From: Mycobacterium scrofulaceum
Lineage (GTDB): Bacteria; Actinomycetota; Actinomycetes; Mycobacteriales; Mycobacteriaceae
DNA length: 64,000 nt
Direction: 5' to 3'
Assembly: GCF_002086735.1 (NCBI RefSeq)
Contig: NZ_MVIJ01000009.1
Span: 89,728 to 153,727 of the forward strand
In this document: piece after piece, positions 16,534-28,129 of the stretch
Numbering within the stretch: the first letter of the stretch is position 1
Layout: every line of letters begins with the position of its first letter
Program-made: the position numbers and the translations under genes
Notes under the pieces: model-generated
Databases searched by the model: none
Seen by the model: the letters and a program-made list of their open reading frames with translations, nothing else
Told to the model about the DNA's origin: nothing

Positions 16534-16737
16534 ATGCCACAGGGAACTGTGAAGTGGTTCAACGCGGAGAAGGGCTTCGGGTTCATTGCCCCCGAAGACG
16601 GCTCCGCAGACGTGTTTGTCCACTACACGGAGATCCAGGGTTCGGGCTTCCGCACCCTCGAAGAAAACCAGAAGGTCGAGTTCGAAATCGGCCACAGCCC
16701 TAAGGGCCCCCAGGCCACCGGAGTCCGCTCAGTCTAG
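16534..16737 (+). CDS. cspA: Cold-shock protein CspA
   Basis: 67-residue single-stranded nucleic-acid binding OB-fold protein. RNP1 is KGFGFIAP and RNP2 is VFVHY, both intact, and the start [10 protein letters not shown] is canonical. It acts as an RNA chaperone or antiterminator. Matches Rv3648c. The gene is divergent from the helicase with a 246-base shared upstream region, and has a long leader containing a strong hairpin. ATG at 16534 was chosen over an upstream in-frame ATG (16498), which falls inside the leader hairpin. Confidence 0.95.
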   Translation: MPQGTVKWFNAEKGFGFIAPEDGSADVFVHYTEIQGSGFRTLEENQKVEFEIGHSPKGPQATGVRSV

Positions 16738-16757
16738 GACGAGCCGATTCTCCACGG

Positions 16758-16800
16758 ACCCCCCGTGCAGTCCCGCCCCGCGGGCCGGCCGGGGGGTTTT
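16758..16800 (+). terminator. Terminator after cspA
   Basis: ACCCCCCG (16758-16765) pairs with CGGGGGGT (16790-16797); further GC-rich inverted sequence lies inside the loop, and the stem is followed by TTT. It starts 20 bases after the cspA stop. Confidence 0.75.
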
Positions 16801-16869
16801 CGTATTCCGGCCGGCCGCCGAAACCGCCGCCGCGCCGCTTGCCTCGAGACGAGGATGGTCGACCTGGCC

Positions 16870-16875
16870 TACTGT
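16870..16875 (+). promoter_or_regulatory. -10 box of a leaderless gene (Rv3647c type)
   Basis: TACTGT ends 7 bases before the GTG at 16883 and lies beyond the cspA terminator, so it is the likely promoter of the next gene. Confidence 0.45.
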
Positions 16876-16882
16876 CGGTGGC

Positions 16883-17473
16883 GTGAGCCAGCTTTCCTTC
16901 TTCACAGCGGAGTCGGTGCCCCCCGCGGTCGCCGATCTCTCCGGGGTGCTGGCGGCGTCCGGTCAGATCGTCATGGTCGGCGGCCCGGAGGCCCACCGCG
17001 CGCGGCTCTCCGTGGTGGTGGATCAGGCGTGGCGCGCGGCCGCGCTGGCCGAGATGATCCGCGAGGCGGGTCTGGTGCCCGAGATCGGCCGCACCGACGA
17101 GAACACCCCGCTGGTGCGGACGGCGGTCACCCCCGCTTTGGCGAGCCTGGCCGCCGAATGGACCCGAGGCGCGGTCAAGACCGTCCCGCCGCGGTGGTTA
17201 CCCGGGCCGCGGGAATTGCGGGCCTGGACGCTGGCCGCCGGGCACCCCGAGGGCGACCATTACCTCCTCGGGCTCGATCCGCACGCCCCCGATACCCATT
17301 CCCCGCTGGCGTCGGCTTTGATGCGGGTCGGAATCGCCCCCACATTGATCGGCACCCGCGGCGGCCGCCCGGCGCTGCGGATCAGCGGCCGGCGCCGGCT
17401 ATCACGGCTGGTAGAGAACGTCGGCGAAGCCCCCGACGGCGTCGACGCGTCATCGGTGTGGCCGCGGGTATAA
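16883..17473 (+). CDS. Conserved mycobacterial protein (Rv3647c type)
   Basis: 196-residue soluble protein, function unknown. The start MSQLSFFTAESVPPAV and the phrase ADLSGVLAASGQIVMVGGPEAHRARLSVVVDQAW are typical of this actinobacterial family found next to topA. No catalytic motif or membrane segment is seen; the C-terminal part is basic (RISGRRRLSRLVENVG), which could bind nucleic acid. GTG is chosen because of the TACTGT box 7 bases upstream. Its constant position before topA may reflect a DNA-related role, but this is only inferred. Confidence 0.75.
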   Translation: MSQLSFFTAESVPPAVADLSGVLAASGQIVMVGGPEAHRARLSVVVDQAWRAAALAEMIREAGLVPEIGRTDENTPLVRTAVTPALASLAAEWTRGAVKTVPPRWLPGPRELRAWTLAAGHPEGDHYLLGLDPHAPDTHSPLASALMRVGIAPTLIGTRGGRPALRISGRRRLSRLVENVGEAPDGVDASSVWPRV

Positions 17474-17667
17474 CCGCGAAAAAAGATTTGTCTTTCCGGC
17501 GGCCGGTTTGCGCAGTCGCGCCCAAGGGTGCGAAATTGTCAGGTGCCCGAGGGCGAAGGAACGCCGGCGTATCTGAATTTTCCGCGGAATTTTTGACGCC
17601 GGCCTGTCATTCTTCTGCGGGGCGGCCTCGCAGGGGGGCCGAGAGCAAGGATGGAGCGTAAGCGTAG

Positions 17668-20475
17668 TTGGCCGACCCGAACCTCAAGGACCGCGAAAGC
17701 GGCCGGACTGGGAGCCGTAGGCGACTCGTCATCGTCGAGTCGCCGACGAAGGCGCGCAAATTGGCCGGCTACCTGGGCTCCAACTACATCGTCGAATCCT
17801 CGCGCGGTCACATCCGCGACCTGCCCCGCGCCGCGGCCGACGTGCCGGCGAAATACAAGTCGGAGCCCTGGGCGCGGCTCGGTGTCAACGTCGACCACGA
17901 CTTCGAACCGCTGTACATCATCAGCCCGGAGAAGAAGAGCACCGTCAGCGAACTCAAGGGCCTGCTCAAAGGCGTCGACGAGCTCTATCTGGCCACGGAT
18001 GGTGACCGCGAGGGCGAAGCCATCGCCTGGCACCTGCTGGAAACCCTCAAACCGAACATCCCGGTCAAGCGGATGGTGTTCCACGAGATCACCGAACCGG
18101 CCATCCTCGAGGCCGCCGAGAACCCCCGCGACCTGGACATCGACCTGGTCGACGCGCAGGAAACCCGCCGCATCCTGGACCGGCTGTACGGCTACGAGGT
18201 CAGCCCCGTGCTGTGGAAGAAGGTGGCGCCCCGGCTGTCGGCGGGCCGGGTGCAGTCCGTGGCCACCCGCATCATCGTGCAGCGCGAACGCGACCGGATG
18301 GCGTTCCGCAGCGCCTCCTACTGGGACATCGTGGCCCAGCTGGACGCCAGCGTCTCCGACCCGCAAGCCGCACCGCCCATCTTCACCGCCCGGCTGACCG
18401 GCGTCGACGGGCTGCGCGTGGCCACCGGGCGCGACTTCGACTCGCTGGGCCAGCTGCGCAATAGGGGCGGCGAAAGCCCCGTAGAAGTCATGGTCCTGGA
18501 CGAGGCCCAGGCCACCGAGCTGGCCGCCGGCCTGCGCGGCGCCCAGCTGACCGTCGCCTCGGTGGAGGAGAAGCCCTACACCCGCCGGCCCTACGCGCCG
18601 TTCATGACGTCGACGCTGCAGCAGGAGGCGGGCCGCAAGCTGAGGTTCTCCTCCGAGCGCACCATGAGCATCGCCCAGCGGCTCTACGAAAACGGCTACA
18701 TCACCTATATGCGTACCGACTCGACGACGCTGTCGCAGTCGGCGATCAACGCCGCGCGCACCCAGGCCCGCCAGCTCTACGGCGAGGAGTACGTCTCGCC
18801 GTCCCCGCGGCAGTACACCCGCAAGGTGAAGAACGCCCAGGAGGCGCACGAGGCCATCCGGCCGGCCGGCGAGACCTTCGCCACCCCCGACGCGGTGCGC
18901 CGCGAGCTCGACGGCGACGAGTTCCGGCTCTACGAGCTGATCTGGCAGCGCACCGTGGCCTCCCAGATGGCCGACGCGCGCGGGACCACCCTGAGCCTGC
19001 GGATCAACGGCACGGCGGGCGACCGGCAGGTGGTGTTCTCGGCCAGCGGGCGCACCATCACGTTCGCCGGTTTCCTCAAGGCCTACGTGGAGACCGTCGA
19101 CGAACTGGCCGGCGGCGAGGCGGACGACGCCGAGAGCCGCCTGCCGCAGCTGACGCAGGGCCAGCGGCTGGATGCCATCGAGCTCACCCCCGACGGCCAC
19201 GCCACCAACCCGCCGGCCCGCTACACCGAGGCGTCGCTGGTGAAGGCGCTCGAGGAGCTGGGCATCGGCCGGCCGTCGACGTACTCGTCGATCATCAAGA
19301 CCATCCAGGACCGCGGCTACGTGCACAAGAAGGGCAGCGCCCTGGTGCCCTCCTGGGTCGCGTTCGCCGTAACCGGTTTGCTGGAACAGCATTTCGGGCG
19401 GCTCGTCGATTACGGCTTCACCGCCGCGATGGAGGACGAGCTCGATGCGATCGCCTCGGGTCAGGAGCGGCGCACCGACTGGCTCAACCGCTTCTACTTC
19501 GGCGGCGACCACGGGGTGGCGGACTCGGTGGCGCGCTCGGGTGGCCTCAAGAAGCTCGTCGGCGTCAACCTCGAAGGCATCGACGCGCGAGAAGTCAACT
19601 CCATCAAGCTTTTTGACGACGAGCAGGGTCGCCCCGTCTACGTGCGGGTGGGCAAGAACGGCCCCTACCTGGAGCGCATGGTGGCGGGCGACGAGGGCGA
19701 GCGGACCCCGCAGCGCGCCAACCTGAACGACTCACTGACACCCGACGAGCTGACCCTGGAGGTGGCCGAGCAATTGTTCGCCACCCCGCAGGAGGGCCGC
19801 TCGCTGGGCGTCGACCCGGAGACGGGTCACGAGATCGTCGCCAAGGACGGCCGCTACGGGCCGTACGTGACCGAGGTTCTCCCGTCGCCGCCCGACGAGG
19901 AAGAGGGCGGCGCCCCGGCGAAGAAGGGCAAGAAGCCCACCGGTCCCAAGCCGCGCACCGGTTCGCTGTTGCGCAGCATGGATTTGCAGACCGTCACCCT
20001 GGAGGACGCGCTCAAGCTGCTGTCGCTGCCGCGGGTGGTCGGCGTGGATCCGCAGACCGGCGAGGAGATCACCGCCCAGAACGGGCGCTACGGCCCGTAC
20101 CTGAAGCGCGGCACCGATTCTCGTTCGTTGGCGACCGAGGACCAGATCTTCGGGATCACCCTCGACGAGGCGCTGAAGATCTACGCCGAGCCCAAACGCC
20201 GCGGCCGGCAGGCGGCGGCCGCGCAGCCGTTGCGCGAGCTGGGCGCCGACCCGGCGACCGGCAAGCCGATGGTGATCAAGGACGGCCGGTTCGGGCCCTA
20301 CGTCACCGACGGCGAGACGAACGCCAGCCTGCGCAAGGGCGACGATGTCGCGTCGATCACCGACGAACGCGCGGCCGAACTGCTGGCCGACCGGCGCGCG
20401 CGGGGTCCGGTGAAGCGCCCGGCGAAGAAGGCGGCGCGCAAGAAGGCCCCCGCCAAGAAGGCCGGCAAGCGTTAG
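17668..20475 (+). CDS. topA: DNA topoisomerase I
   Basis: 935 residues, type IA topoisomerase that relaxes negative supercoils. The Toprim domain starts at LVIVESPTKARKLAGYLG (Glu metal ligand) with the acidic DGDREGEA triad; the catalytic tyrosine is about Tyr347 in ITYMRTDSTTLS. The C-terminal third has several mycobacterial repeats (DPxTGxE(I)..K(N/D)GRYGPY pattern) instead of zinc ribbons, then a Lys/Ala-rich tail (KRPAKKAARKKAPAKKAGKR) for DNA binding. TTG at 17668 gives the N-terminus ADPNLKDRESG matching the M. tuberculosis protein. Rv3646c ortholog. Confidence 0.95.
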   Translation: MADPNLKDRESGRTGSRRRLVIVESPTKARKLAGYLGSNYIVESSRGHIRDLPRAAADVPAKYKSEPWARLGVNVDHDFEPLYIISPEKKSTVSELKGLLKGVDELYLATDGDREGEAIAWHLLETLKPNIPVKRMVFHEITEPAILEAAENPRDLDIDLVDAQETRRILDRLYGYEVSPVLWKKVAPRLSAGRVQSVATRIIVQRERDRMAFRSASYWDIVAQLDASVSDPQAAPPIFTARLTGVDGLRVATGRDFDSLGQLRNRGGESPVEVMVLDEAQATELAAGLRGAQLTVASVEEKPYTRRPYAPFMTSTLQQEAGRKLRFSSERTMSIAQRLYENGYITYMRTDSTTLSQSAINAARTQARQLYGEEYVSPSPRQYTRKVKNAQEAHEAIRPAGETFATPDAVRRELDGDEFRLYELIWQRTVASQMADARGTTLSLRINGTAGDRQVVFSASGRTITFAGFLKAYVETVDELAGGEADDAESRLPQLTQGQRLDAIELTPDGHATNPPARYTEASLVKALEELGIGRPSTYSSIIKTIQDRGYVHKKGSALVPSWVAFAVTGLLEQHFGRLVDYGFTAAMEDELDAIASGQERRTDWLNRFYFGGDHGVADSVARSGGLKKLVGVNLEGIDAREVNSIKLFDDEQGRPVYVRVGKNGPYLERMVAGDEGERTPQRANLNDSLTPDELTLEVAEQLFATPQEGRSLGVDPETGHEIVAKDGRYGPYVTEVLPSPPDEEEGGAPAKKGKKPTGPKPRTGSLLRSMDLQTVTLEDALKLLSLPRVVGVDPQTGEEITAQNGRYGPYLKRGTDSRSLATEDQIFGITLDEALKIYAEPKRRGRQAAAAQPLRELGADPATGKPMVIKDGRFGPYVTDGETNASLRKGDDVASITDERAAELLADRRARGPVKRPAKKAARKKAPAKKAGKR

Positions 20476-20524
20476 CTCACGTCAGCCTTCTTGGGCCACA
20501 ACGTGATCGCGGGCGGCGGCGGCC

Positions 20525-21007
20525 CTAGCCCGTCCACACGAGCAGGTCGCGGCCTCCCGCGTTGTACACGACGTTGTCCGGGTTCGGTCCGACCACGTCG
20601 AAGTAGAGCTTTCCGGTCTTCTGCTGGCCCTGTGGAAGGCTGGCCGGGTTGACCCCCTGCGCGGTCGCCACGTTGCCGAGCTCCGGGTAGTCCTGCCCGT
20701 TGGCGGCGCGCGCGTTGAAATCCGCGACTATCGGCGTGACCGTCCCTTTGATGGCCTTGACGGTGGCGGTCGCCTCCCACAGCTTGCCGTGCGGCTGGTA
20801 CGGGATGGGGTCGTTGCTCGGGTGCAGGTTGCTGACCGTCCAGCCGGTGATGACGGCGCCGTCGGAGTCGTTGAGCTGTTCCTGGGTCCCGAAGCTTTGC
20901 CGCACCGGGTAGTTGTCGGCGGACGCGGTTGGGCCGCCGGCGATTCCGACGCCGGCCGCTGTTGCGAACGTCGCCAGAGCCGCCGCTGTCGAGCTGGCCA
21001 AATGCAT
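20525..21007 (-). CDS. Secreted MPT63-like protein (DUF1942)
   Basis: 160 residues with a Sec signal peptide: a short polar start, a hydrophobic run and cleavage predicted after TASA before DNYPVRQSFG. The mature part carries the MPT63/MPB63 family pattern (GWTVSNLHPSNDPIPYQPHGKLWEATATVKAIKGTVTPIV...FNARAANG...YRV-like beta strands), a small beta-sandwich secreted by mycobacteria. It is not the Rv1926c locus but an extra copy between topA and the cyclase, convergent with topA. ATG at 21007 follows GGAGGAAGC. Function of the family is unknown; it is a known immunogen in M. tuberculosis. Confidence 0.85.
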   Translation of the reverse strand: MHLASSTAAALATFATAAGVGIAGGPTASADNYPVRQSFGTQEQLNDSDGAVITGWTVSNLHPSNDPIPYQPHGKLWEATATVKAIKGTVTPIVADFNARAANGQDYPELGNVATAQGVNPASLPQGQQKTGKLYFDVVGPNPDNVVYNAGGRDLLVWTG

Positions 21008-21123
21008 GCTTCCTCCTGTGTTTCGCGATTTGGTGATGCGATAGGAGCCGTACCTCGACAGTGCCCGGCCAAACCTTCTCCATGGGAATTTGTTGCCAAT
21101 GGGGATTTTTCCCGGGTCGTCAG

Positions 21124-22734
21124 TTAGCGCGCCGCTTGGCTGGAAACCCCTTTGGGTTGGCTCGTAACCTCTTGCAGCCCGGCCAGTTTCACGGGCCGGG
21201 CCAGCTGGGTGGGTGCCGTGCGGCCGCGCAGCTCGACCACCTCGCCCACGTCCCAGCACAGGGCCTCGGCGTCGAGCGCCCCACTGACCGCGATCGCCGA
21301 CGCCAGCACGTGGCCGGCCTCGAGCTTGGCCAGCTCGGTCAGCCGGGCGGCCTCGTTGACCGGGTCGCCGATCACCGTGTATTCGAAGCGTGCCTGCGCG
21401 CCGATGTGGCCGGCGATCGCCCGGCCCGCCGACACCCCGATCCCGAATTCCGCCGAACCGATCACCGGAAGCAGCTCGTCGTGCAGCTCGCGGGCCGCCG
21501 CGAGCGCGCCGCCCGAAGCGTCGGGGTGTTCGATCGGCGCGCCGAAGATGGCCAGCGCGGCGTCGCCCTGGAACTTGTTGACGAAGCCGCCGTGGCGGCC
21601 GACGGTTTCGACGACCACCCGGAAGAACTCGTTGAGCAGGTGGACCACCTCGGCGGGCGGCCGGGTCGCGGCGAGCTTGGTGGAACCGACCAGGTCGACG
21701 AACAGGACCGCGACGTGGCGCTCCTGACCGCCGAGCTCCGTGCCACGCTCGAGGGCCCGCCGGGCCACGTCCTCGCCGACGTAGCGACCGAACAGGTCGC
21801 GGAGCCGCTGCCGCTCGGACAGGTCCCGCACCATGTCGTTGAAGCCGGCCTGCAGCAGGCCCAGCTCGCTCGCGTCGTAGATCTGCATGTGCGCGTTGTA
21901 GTTTCCGCGCTGCACCTCCGACAGCGCCCAGCGCAGCTGGCGCAGCGGGTCGGCGATCGACATGGCCACCAGCAGGGTGCTGACGAAGCCGATGCCCAGC
22001 GCCGCCAGCGCCAGCAGCAGGATGGGGGTGAACAGCTTCTCCGGCGTGGCGTGCAACAGCGACGCCTTGTCCGCCATCACCGCGAGCACGATCGCGAGCA
22101 CCGGGACGGCGGTGGACAGCATCCACGTCAGGATCTGCCGCAGGATGACGCCGGGCGCCTGGACGTTCTCGGGCACGCCGCTGCGCAGGGCCGCCACCGC
22201 GACCGGCCGCAGCACGCGCTCGGACTGCAGGTAACCGATGATCGCGGTCGCCGCGGCGCCCAGCCCGGTGGCGACGGCCACGACGGGCGCGGCGAACCGG
22301 GCCACCGACCAGCTGGCGATGATGAACACCACGCCGCCGATCAACCAGGCCACCATGCTGATCAGCGTGCGGTAGAACGGCATCCGCAGGGCGCGGCTGC
22401 GGGCCAGCTCGGTGGCGGCCGGGTCGGCCTCGGCGAGCAGGTTGTCGCGGCGCTGCCAGCGGAAGACCGGCATCAGCAGCTTCAGGTTCACCATCCAGCC
22501 GGCCAGGAACAACACCACCAGGGCCGTCCCGAAGACGGCCAGGTTCAGGACCGGCAGATCCTGCAGCTGAATGCGATCCTCGGGGGGCAGGGCGTAGCGC
22601 AGGAAGCCGAGGACGAAGAGGGCGCCGATGATGTCGGCCTGCAGCATGCTCAGCGAGAACAGCGGCCACGGGGTACGCACCACCCAACGGACGAATGCGC
22701 TGATCCGCCCCGGAAGTGCTGCCGGTGTTGCCAC
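21124..22734 (-). CDS. Membrane class III adenylate cyclase with HAMP domain (Rv3645 type)
   Basis: 536 residues from the chosen start. Six or so hydrophobic segments fill the first half, then a HAMP linker (SIADPLRQLRWALSEVQRGNYNAHM), then a cyclase domain with metal-binding Asp in VLFVDLVGSTKLA, the Lys and second Asp in FVNKFQGDAALAIFG, and the transition-state Asn and Arg in IGDPVNEAARL; all catalytic residues are present. It makes cAMP; in M. tuberculosis Rv3645 affects lipid use and drug tolerance (from memory). GTG 22734 is preferred because TACGGT lies 6 bases upstream; ATG 22782 (16 residues longer) is the alternative. Confidence 0.9.
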   Translation of the reverse strand: MATPAALPGRISAFVRWVVRTPWPLFSLSMLQADIIGALFVLGFLRYALPPEDRIQLQDLPVLNLAVFGTALVVLFLAGWMVNLKLLMPVFRWQRRDNLLAEADPAATELARSRALRMPFYRTLISMVAWLIGGVVFIIASWSVARFAAPVVAVATGLGAAATAIIGYLQSERVLRPVAVAALRSGVPENVQAPGVILRQILTWMLSTAVPVLAIVLAVMADKASLLHATPEKLFTPILLLALAALGIGFVSTLLVAMSIADPLRQLRWALSEVQRGNYNAHMQIYDASELGLLQAGFNDMVRDLSERQRLRDLFGRYVGEDVARRALERGTELGGQERHVAVLFVDLVGSTKLAATRPPAEVVHLLNEFFRVVVETVGRHGGFVNKFQGDAALAIFGAPIEHPDASGGALAAARELHDELLPVIGSAEFGIGVSAGRAIAGHIGAQARFEYTVIGDPVNEAARLTELAKLEAGHVLASAIAVSGALDAEALCWDVGEVVELRGRTAPTQLARPVKLAGLQEVTSQPKGVSSQAAR

Positions 22735-22740
22735 GATCCC

Positions 22741-22746
22741 ACCGTA
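22741..22746 (-). promoter_or_regulatory. -10 box of the adenylate cyclase gene (leaderless)
   Basis: TACGGT on the minus strand is followed by six bases and the GTG at 22734. If used, it excludes the longer ATG start at 22782. Confidence 0.45.
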
Positions 22747-22874
22747 TCGGTCGGCAGGGACTTGTCGGAAACTTACAACCATCTCGTTTCGGCGCCCGTG
22801 CGGGCGAAAAGAGCGCGAATGTAACGGGATCGTCGCGATACGGTGGCCGATCGGTATCCGTCGGCCGCGGTGGC

Positions 22875-22880
22875 TACTGT
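22875..22880 (+). promoter_or_regulatory. -10 box of holB (leaderless)
   Basis: TACTGT is 8 bases before the ATG at 22889 and 5 before an in-frame GTG at 22886. The cyclase promoter lies about 130 bases away on the other strand. Confidence 0.45.
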
Positions 22881-22888
22881 TACCGGTG

Positions 22889-24106
22889 ATGTCCGGGGTG
22901 TTTACGCGGCTGGTAGGCCAGGACGTGGTGACGGCCGAGCTGCTCGCCGCCGCCAGGGCCGCCCGCGGTGATCTGGTTCACAGCGACGCGGGCGCTCAGA
23001 CTATGACACATGCGTGGCTGATCACGGGCCCGCCGGGGTCGGGGCGCTCGGTGGCGGCGCTGTGCTTCGCCGCCGCTTTGCAGTGCACCTCGGCCGTGGC
23101 AGACGGCGGCCCGGGATGCGGGCGGTGCCGGGCGTGCACCACGACCATGGCCGGTACCCATGCCGACGTGCGCCGGGTGATTCCCGAGGGGCTGTCCATC
23201 GGGGTCGACGAGATGCGCGCCATCGTGCAGATCGCGTCCCGGCGCCCGGCCACCGGGCACCGGCAGATCGTGGTGATCGAGGACGCCGACCGGCTGACCG
23301 AGGGCGCCGCCAACGCGCTGCTCAAGGTCGTCGAGGAACCGCCGCCGTCGACGGTGTTCCTGTTGTGCGCGCCGTCGGTGGATCCCGAGGACATCGCCAT
23401 CACGCTGCGGTCGCGTTGCCGGCACGTCGCGCTGGTCACCCCGCCGACGGAGGCCATCGCGCGGGTGCTGGTCGACAGCGACGGCCTGAGCCCGGAAACC
23501 GCGGACTGGGCGGCCTCCGTCAGCGGCGGCCACGTGGGCCGGGCCCGGCGGCTGGCCACCGACCCCGAGGCCCGGGACCGCCGCGAACGCGCGCTGGCGC
23601 TGGTGCGCGACGCCGCGACGCCGTCGCGGGCCTATGCCGCCGCCGAGGAGTTGGTCGCCTCGGCCGAGGCCGAGGCGGTGGTGCTCACCGCGGACCGCGC
23701 CGAAGCCGAGACCGAGGAGCTGCGGACGGCCCTGGGCGCCGGCGGGACAGGCAAGGGCACCGCCGGTGCGATGCGGGGCGCCGCGGGCGCGATGAAAGAC
23801 CTCGAGCGGCGGCAGAAGTCGCGCCAGACCCGGGCCTCCCGCGACGCGCTGGACCGGGCGCTGATCGACCTGGCCACGTATTTCCGGGACGCGCTGATGA
23901 TTTCGGCGGGCGCGGCGGCGGTGCGGGCCAATCATCCGGACATGGCCGACCGGGTGTCGGCGCTGGCCGCCCATGCCTCGCCGCCGCGGCTGCTGCGCTG
24001 CATCGAGGCGGTCCTGGAGTGCCGCGAGGCGTTGGCGATGAACGTCAAGCCCAAATTCGCCGTCGACGCCATGGTGGCGACGTTCGGCCAGGAACTGCGC
24101 GACTAA
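22889..24106 (+). CDS. holB: DNA polymerase III delta' subunit
   Basis: 405 residues, clamp-loader AAA+ protein. The P-loop-like ITGPPGSGRSVAA replaces the Walker Lys with Arg, and SRC appears in the sensor 1 position (ITLRSRCRHVAL), as in delta' proteins that do not hydrolyse ATP. A zinc site of Cys residues (CTSA...GCGRCRAC) is present. The start MSGVFTRLVGQDVVTAEL is canonical. It assembles the sliding clamp loader with DnaX and delta. Corresponds to Rv3644c; tRNA-Thr follows as in M. tuberculosis. Confidence 0.92.
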   Translation: MSGVFTRLVGQDVVTAELLAAARAARGDLVHSDAGAQTMTHAWLITGPPGSGRSVAALCFAAALQCTSAVADGGPGCGRCRACTTTMAGTHADVRRVIPEGLSIGVDEMRAIVQIASRRPATGHRQIVVIEDADRLTEGAANALLKVVEEPPPSTVFLLCAPSVDPEDIAITLRSRCRHVALVTPPTEAIARVLVDSDGLSPETADWAASVSGGHVGRARRLATDPEARDRRERALALVRDAATPSRAYAAAEELVASAEAEAVVLTADRAEAETEELRTALGAGGTGKGTAGAMRGAAGAMKDLERRQKSRQTRASRDALDRALIDLATYFRDALMISAGAAAVRANHPDMADRVSALAAHASPPRLLRCIEAVLECREALAMNVKPKFAVDAMVATFGQELRD

Positions 24107-24158
24107 GTTGGGTTGGCTGCGCCGCCTGCCGTAGACTCGTGCCGCCCGGCGCGGGTGT

Positions 24159-24234
24159 GCCGCCTTAGCTCAGTCGGTAGAGCGATTCACTCGTAATGAA
24201 TAGGTCGGGGGTTCGATTCCCCCAGGCGGCTCCA
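24159..24234 (+). tRNA. tRNA-Thr (CGT anticodon)
   Basis: Complete cloverleaf: acceptor GCCGCCT pairs with AGGCGGC, D arm TTAGCTCAGTCGGTAGAG, anticodon stem ATTCA/TGAAT with loop CTCGTAA giving anticodon CGT (reads ACG), T arm with GGTTCGATTCC. The discriminator base is T and CCA is encoded at 24232-24234. No intron. Confidence 0.97.
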
Positions 24235-24258
24235 ACTTCCGCTCGGCGCGGGCGCGGC

Positions 24259-26977
<2,719 letters not shown>

Positions 26978-27040
26978 TCACGCTGCGCGGCTCGGGTGTG
27001 TGCTGGAAGCCACCAGCGCACCCGGGAGGCCGGGCACTGC

Positions 27041-27391
27041 CTACACGTTCGACGGCTGCTCGGGCGCCTGCGCGCCCTCCAGCGCCAGGGCACGGGCCAG
27101 CCGGGCGTAGCGCAGTTCCAGGTCCTTGAACCGCATGTAGGTGCTGAGCGTGGTGAAGCAGAACGCCATGATGAGCGCGTAGAGCATCAGGTCGGTGCCG
27201 CGGCGCACCCCGAACCAGTGCGCCACCACCGTGGTGTCGTCGGGCCGCAGCACCGCGTAGATGCCGGCCAGCACGAAGACGACGTAGCCGACCTTGACCC
27301 ACGCCCGGGACCGCGCGTTCCTGCGGGACCGCAGCAGATAGAACAGCAGCGCGACGATCGACCCGATCAGCAGCACCTGAATCCAGTTCAT
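27041..27391 (-). CDS. Small membrane partner of PpgS (DUF2304, Rv3632 type)
   Basis: 116 residues with three hydrophobic segments (about 3-20, 32-50 and 68-85) and a C-terminal helical, charged tail (RFKDLELRYARLARALALEG). DUF2304 proteins occur beside glycosyltransferase family 2 genes; in M. tuberculosis Rv3632 raises the activity of PpgS (Rv3631). The gene lies 13 bases after the ppgS stop, so the two are one transcript. Confidence 0.88.
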   Translation of the reverse strand: MNWIQVLLIGSIVALLFYLLRSRRNARSRAWVKVGYVVFVLAGIYAVLRPDDTTVVAHWFGVRRGTDLMLYALIMAFCFTTLSTYMRFKDLELRYARLARALALEGAQAPEQPSNV

Positions 27392-27404
27392 CTGCCAGTC
27401 CCTT

Positions 27405-28106
27405 TCATCTCGGAATCCTGCCGCGCAGGAACCCGTCGAAGATGATGTTGACGCCGTTGAGCAGGGGCTGTCCCTTGGACTTCGAGTAGTCGGTGTAGAG
27501 CACTTCGACCGGTTGTTCGACCACCCGCCAATGGTTTTCGGTGATCAGCATGATGAATTCGTTGGCGTGGCTCATGCCGCTCATGGTGATGTCCAGCCCG
27601 TCGGCGACCTTCTTGTTGAAGACCCGAAGGCCATTGTTGGTGTCGGTCAAGCCAAGTCGGCGGCCACGCCGGCTCAGCCGCGCGGCGGTCCGCAGCACCA
27701 GCCGCTTCACGAACGGCGGCCGGCTGCCCACGTGCGCGCCGAACCGCGTGCCGATCACGACGTCGACGTCCTCGGCGCAGAGCCGGTCGACCATGGTCGC
27801 CAGGTCCTTGACCCGATGTTGGCCGTCGCCGTCGAACGTGGCGAACACCTGCGCCCCAGGTTGTTTGCGGGCGTACTCGACGCCGGTCTGGATGGCCGCG
27901 CCCTGCCCCAGGTTGATCGGATGGCGCACCAGGTGGGCGCCGGCCCGCCTGGCGATCTCACCCGTGTCGTCGATGCTGCCGTCGTCCACGCAGACGACGT
28001 TGTCGAAGATCGAGCGCACGTCGGCGACCACCTCGCCGATGACGGAGGCTTCGTTGAAGGCGGGGATGACGATCCAGGCGCCCGGGTATTTGGATGCGGT
28101 GTCCAT
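27405..28106 (-). CDS. ppgS: Polyprenyl-phospho-N-acetylgalactosaminyl synthase PpgS
   Basis: 233 residues, family 2 glycosyltransferase with GT-A fold: VIPAFNEASVIGEVV at the N-terminus, VDDGSIDDT for nucleotide binding, and DGDGQH as the DxD metal site. No C-terminal membrane helices, as in Rv3631. That enzyme transfers GalNAc to polyprenyl phosphate, later used to place galactosamine on arabinogalactan. Context agrees: GalE1 upstream on the other strand and the DUF2304 partner downstream. Confidence 0.88.
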   Translation of the reverse strand: MDTASKYPGAWIVIPAFNEASVIGEVVADVRSIFDNVVCVDDGSIDDTGEIARRAGAHLVRHPINLGQGAAIQTGVEYARKQPGAQVFATFDGDGQHRVKDLATMVDRLCAEDVDVVIGTRFGAHVGSRPPFVKRLVLRTAARLSRRGRRLGLTDTNNGLRVFNKKVADGLDITMSGMSHANEFIMLITENHWRVVEQPVEVLYTDYSKSKGQPLLNGVNIIFDGFLRGRIPR

Positions 28107-28129
28107 TCAAGCCAAAAAGGTACACGCGA

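Noticed and set aside
16288..16695. 136-residue N-terminal extension of the helicase frame
   Set aside because: It runs antisense through cspA and has no family character, while ATG 16287 has a perfect ribosome site.
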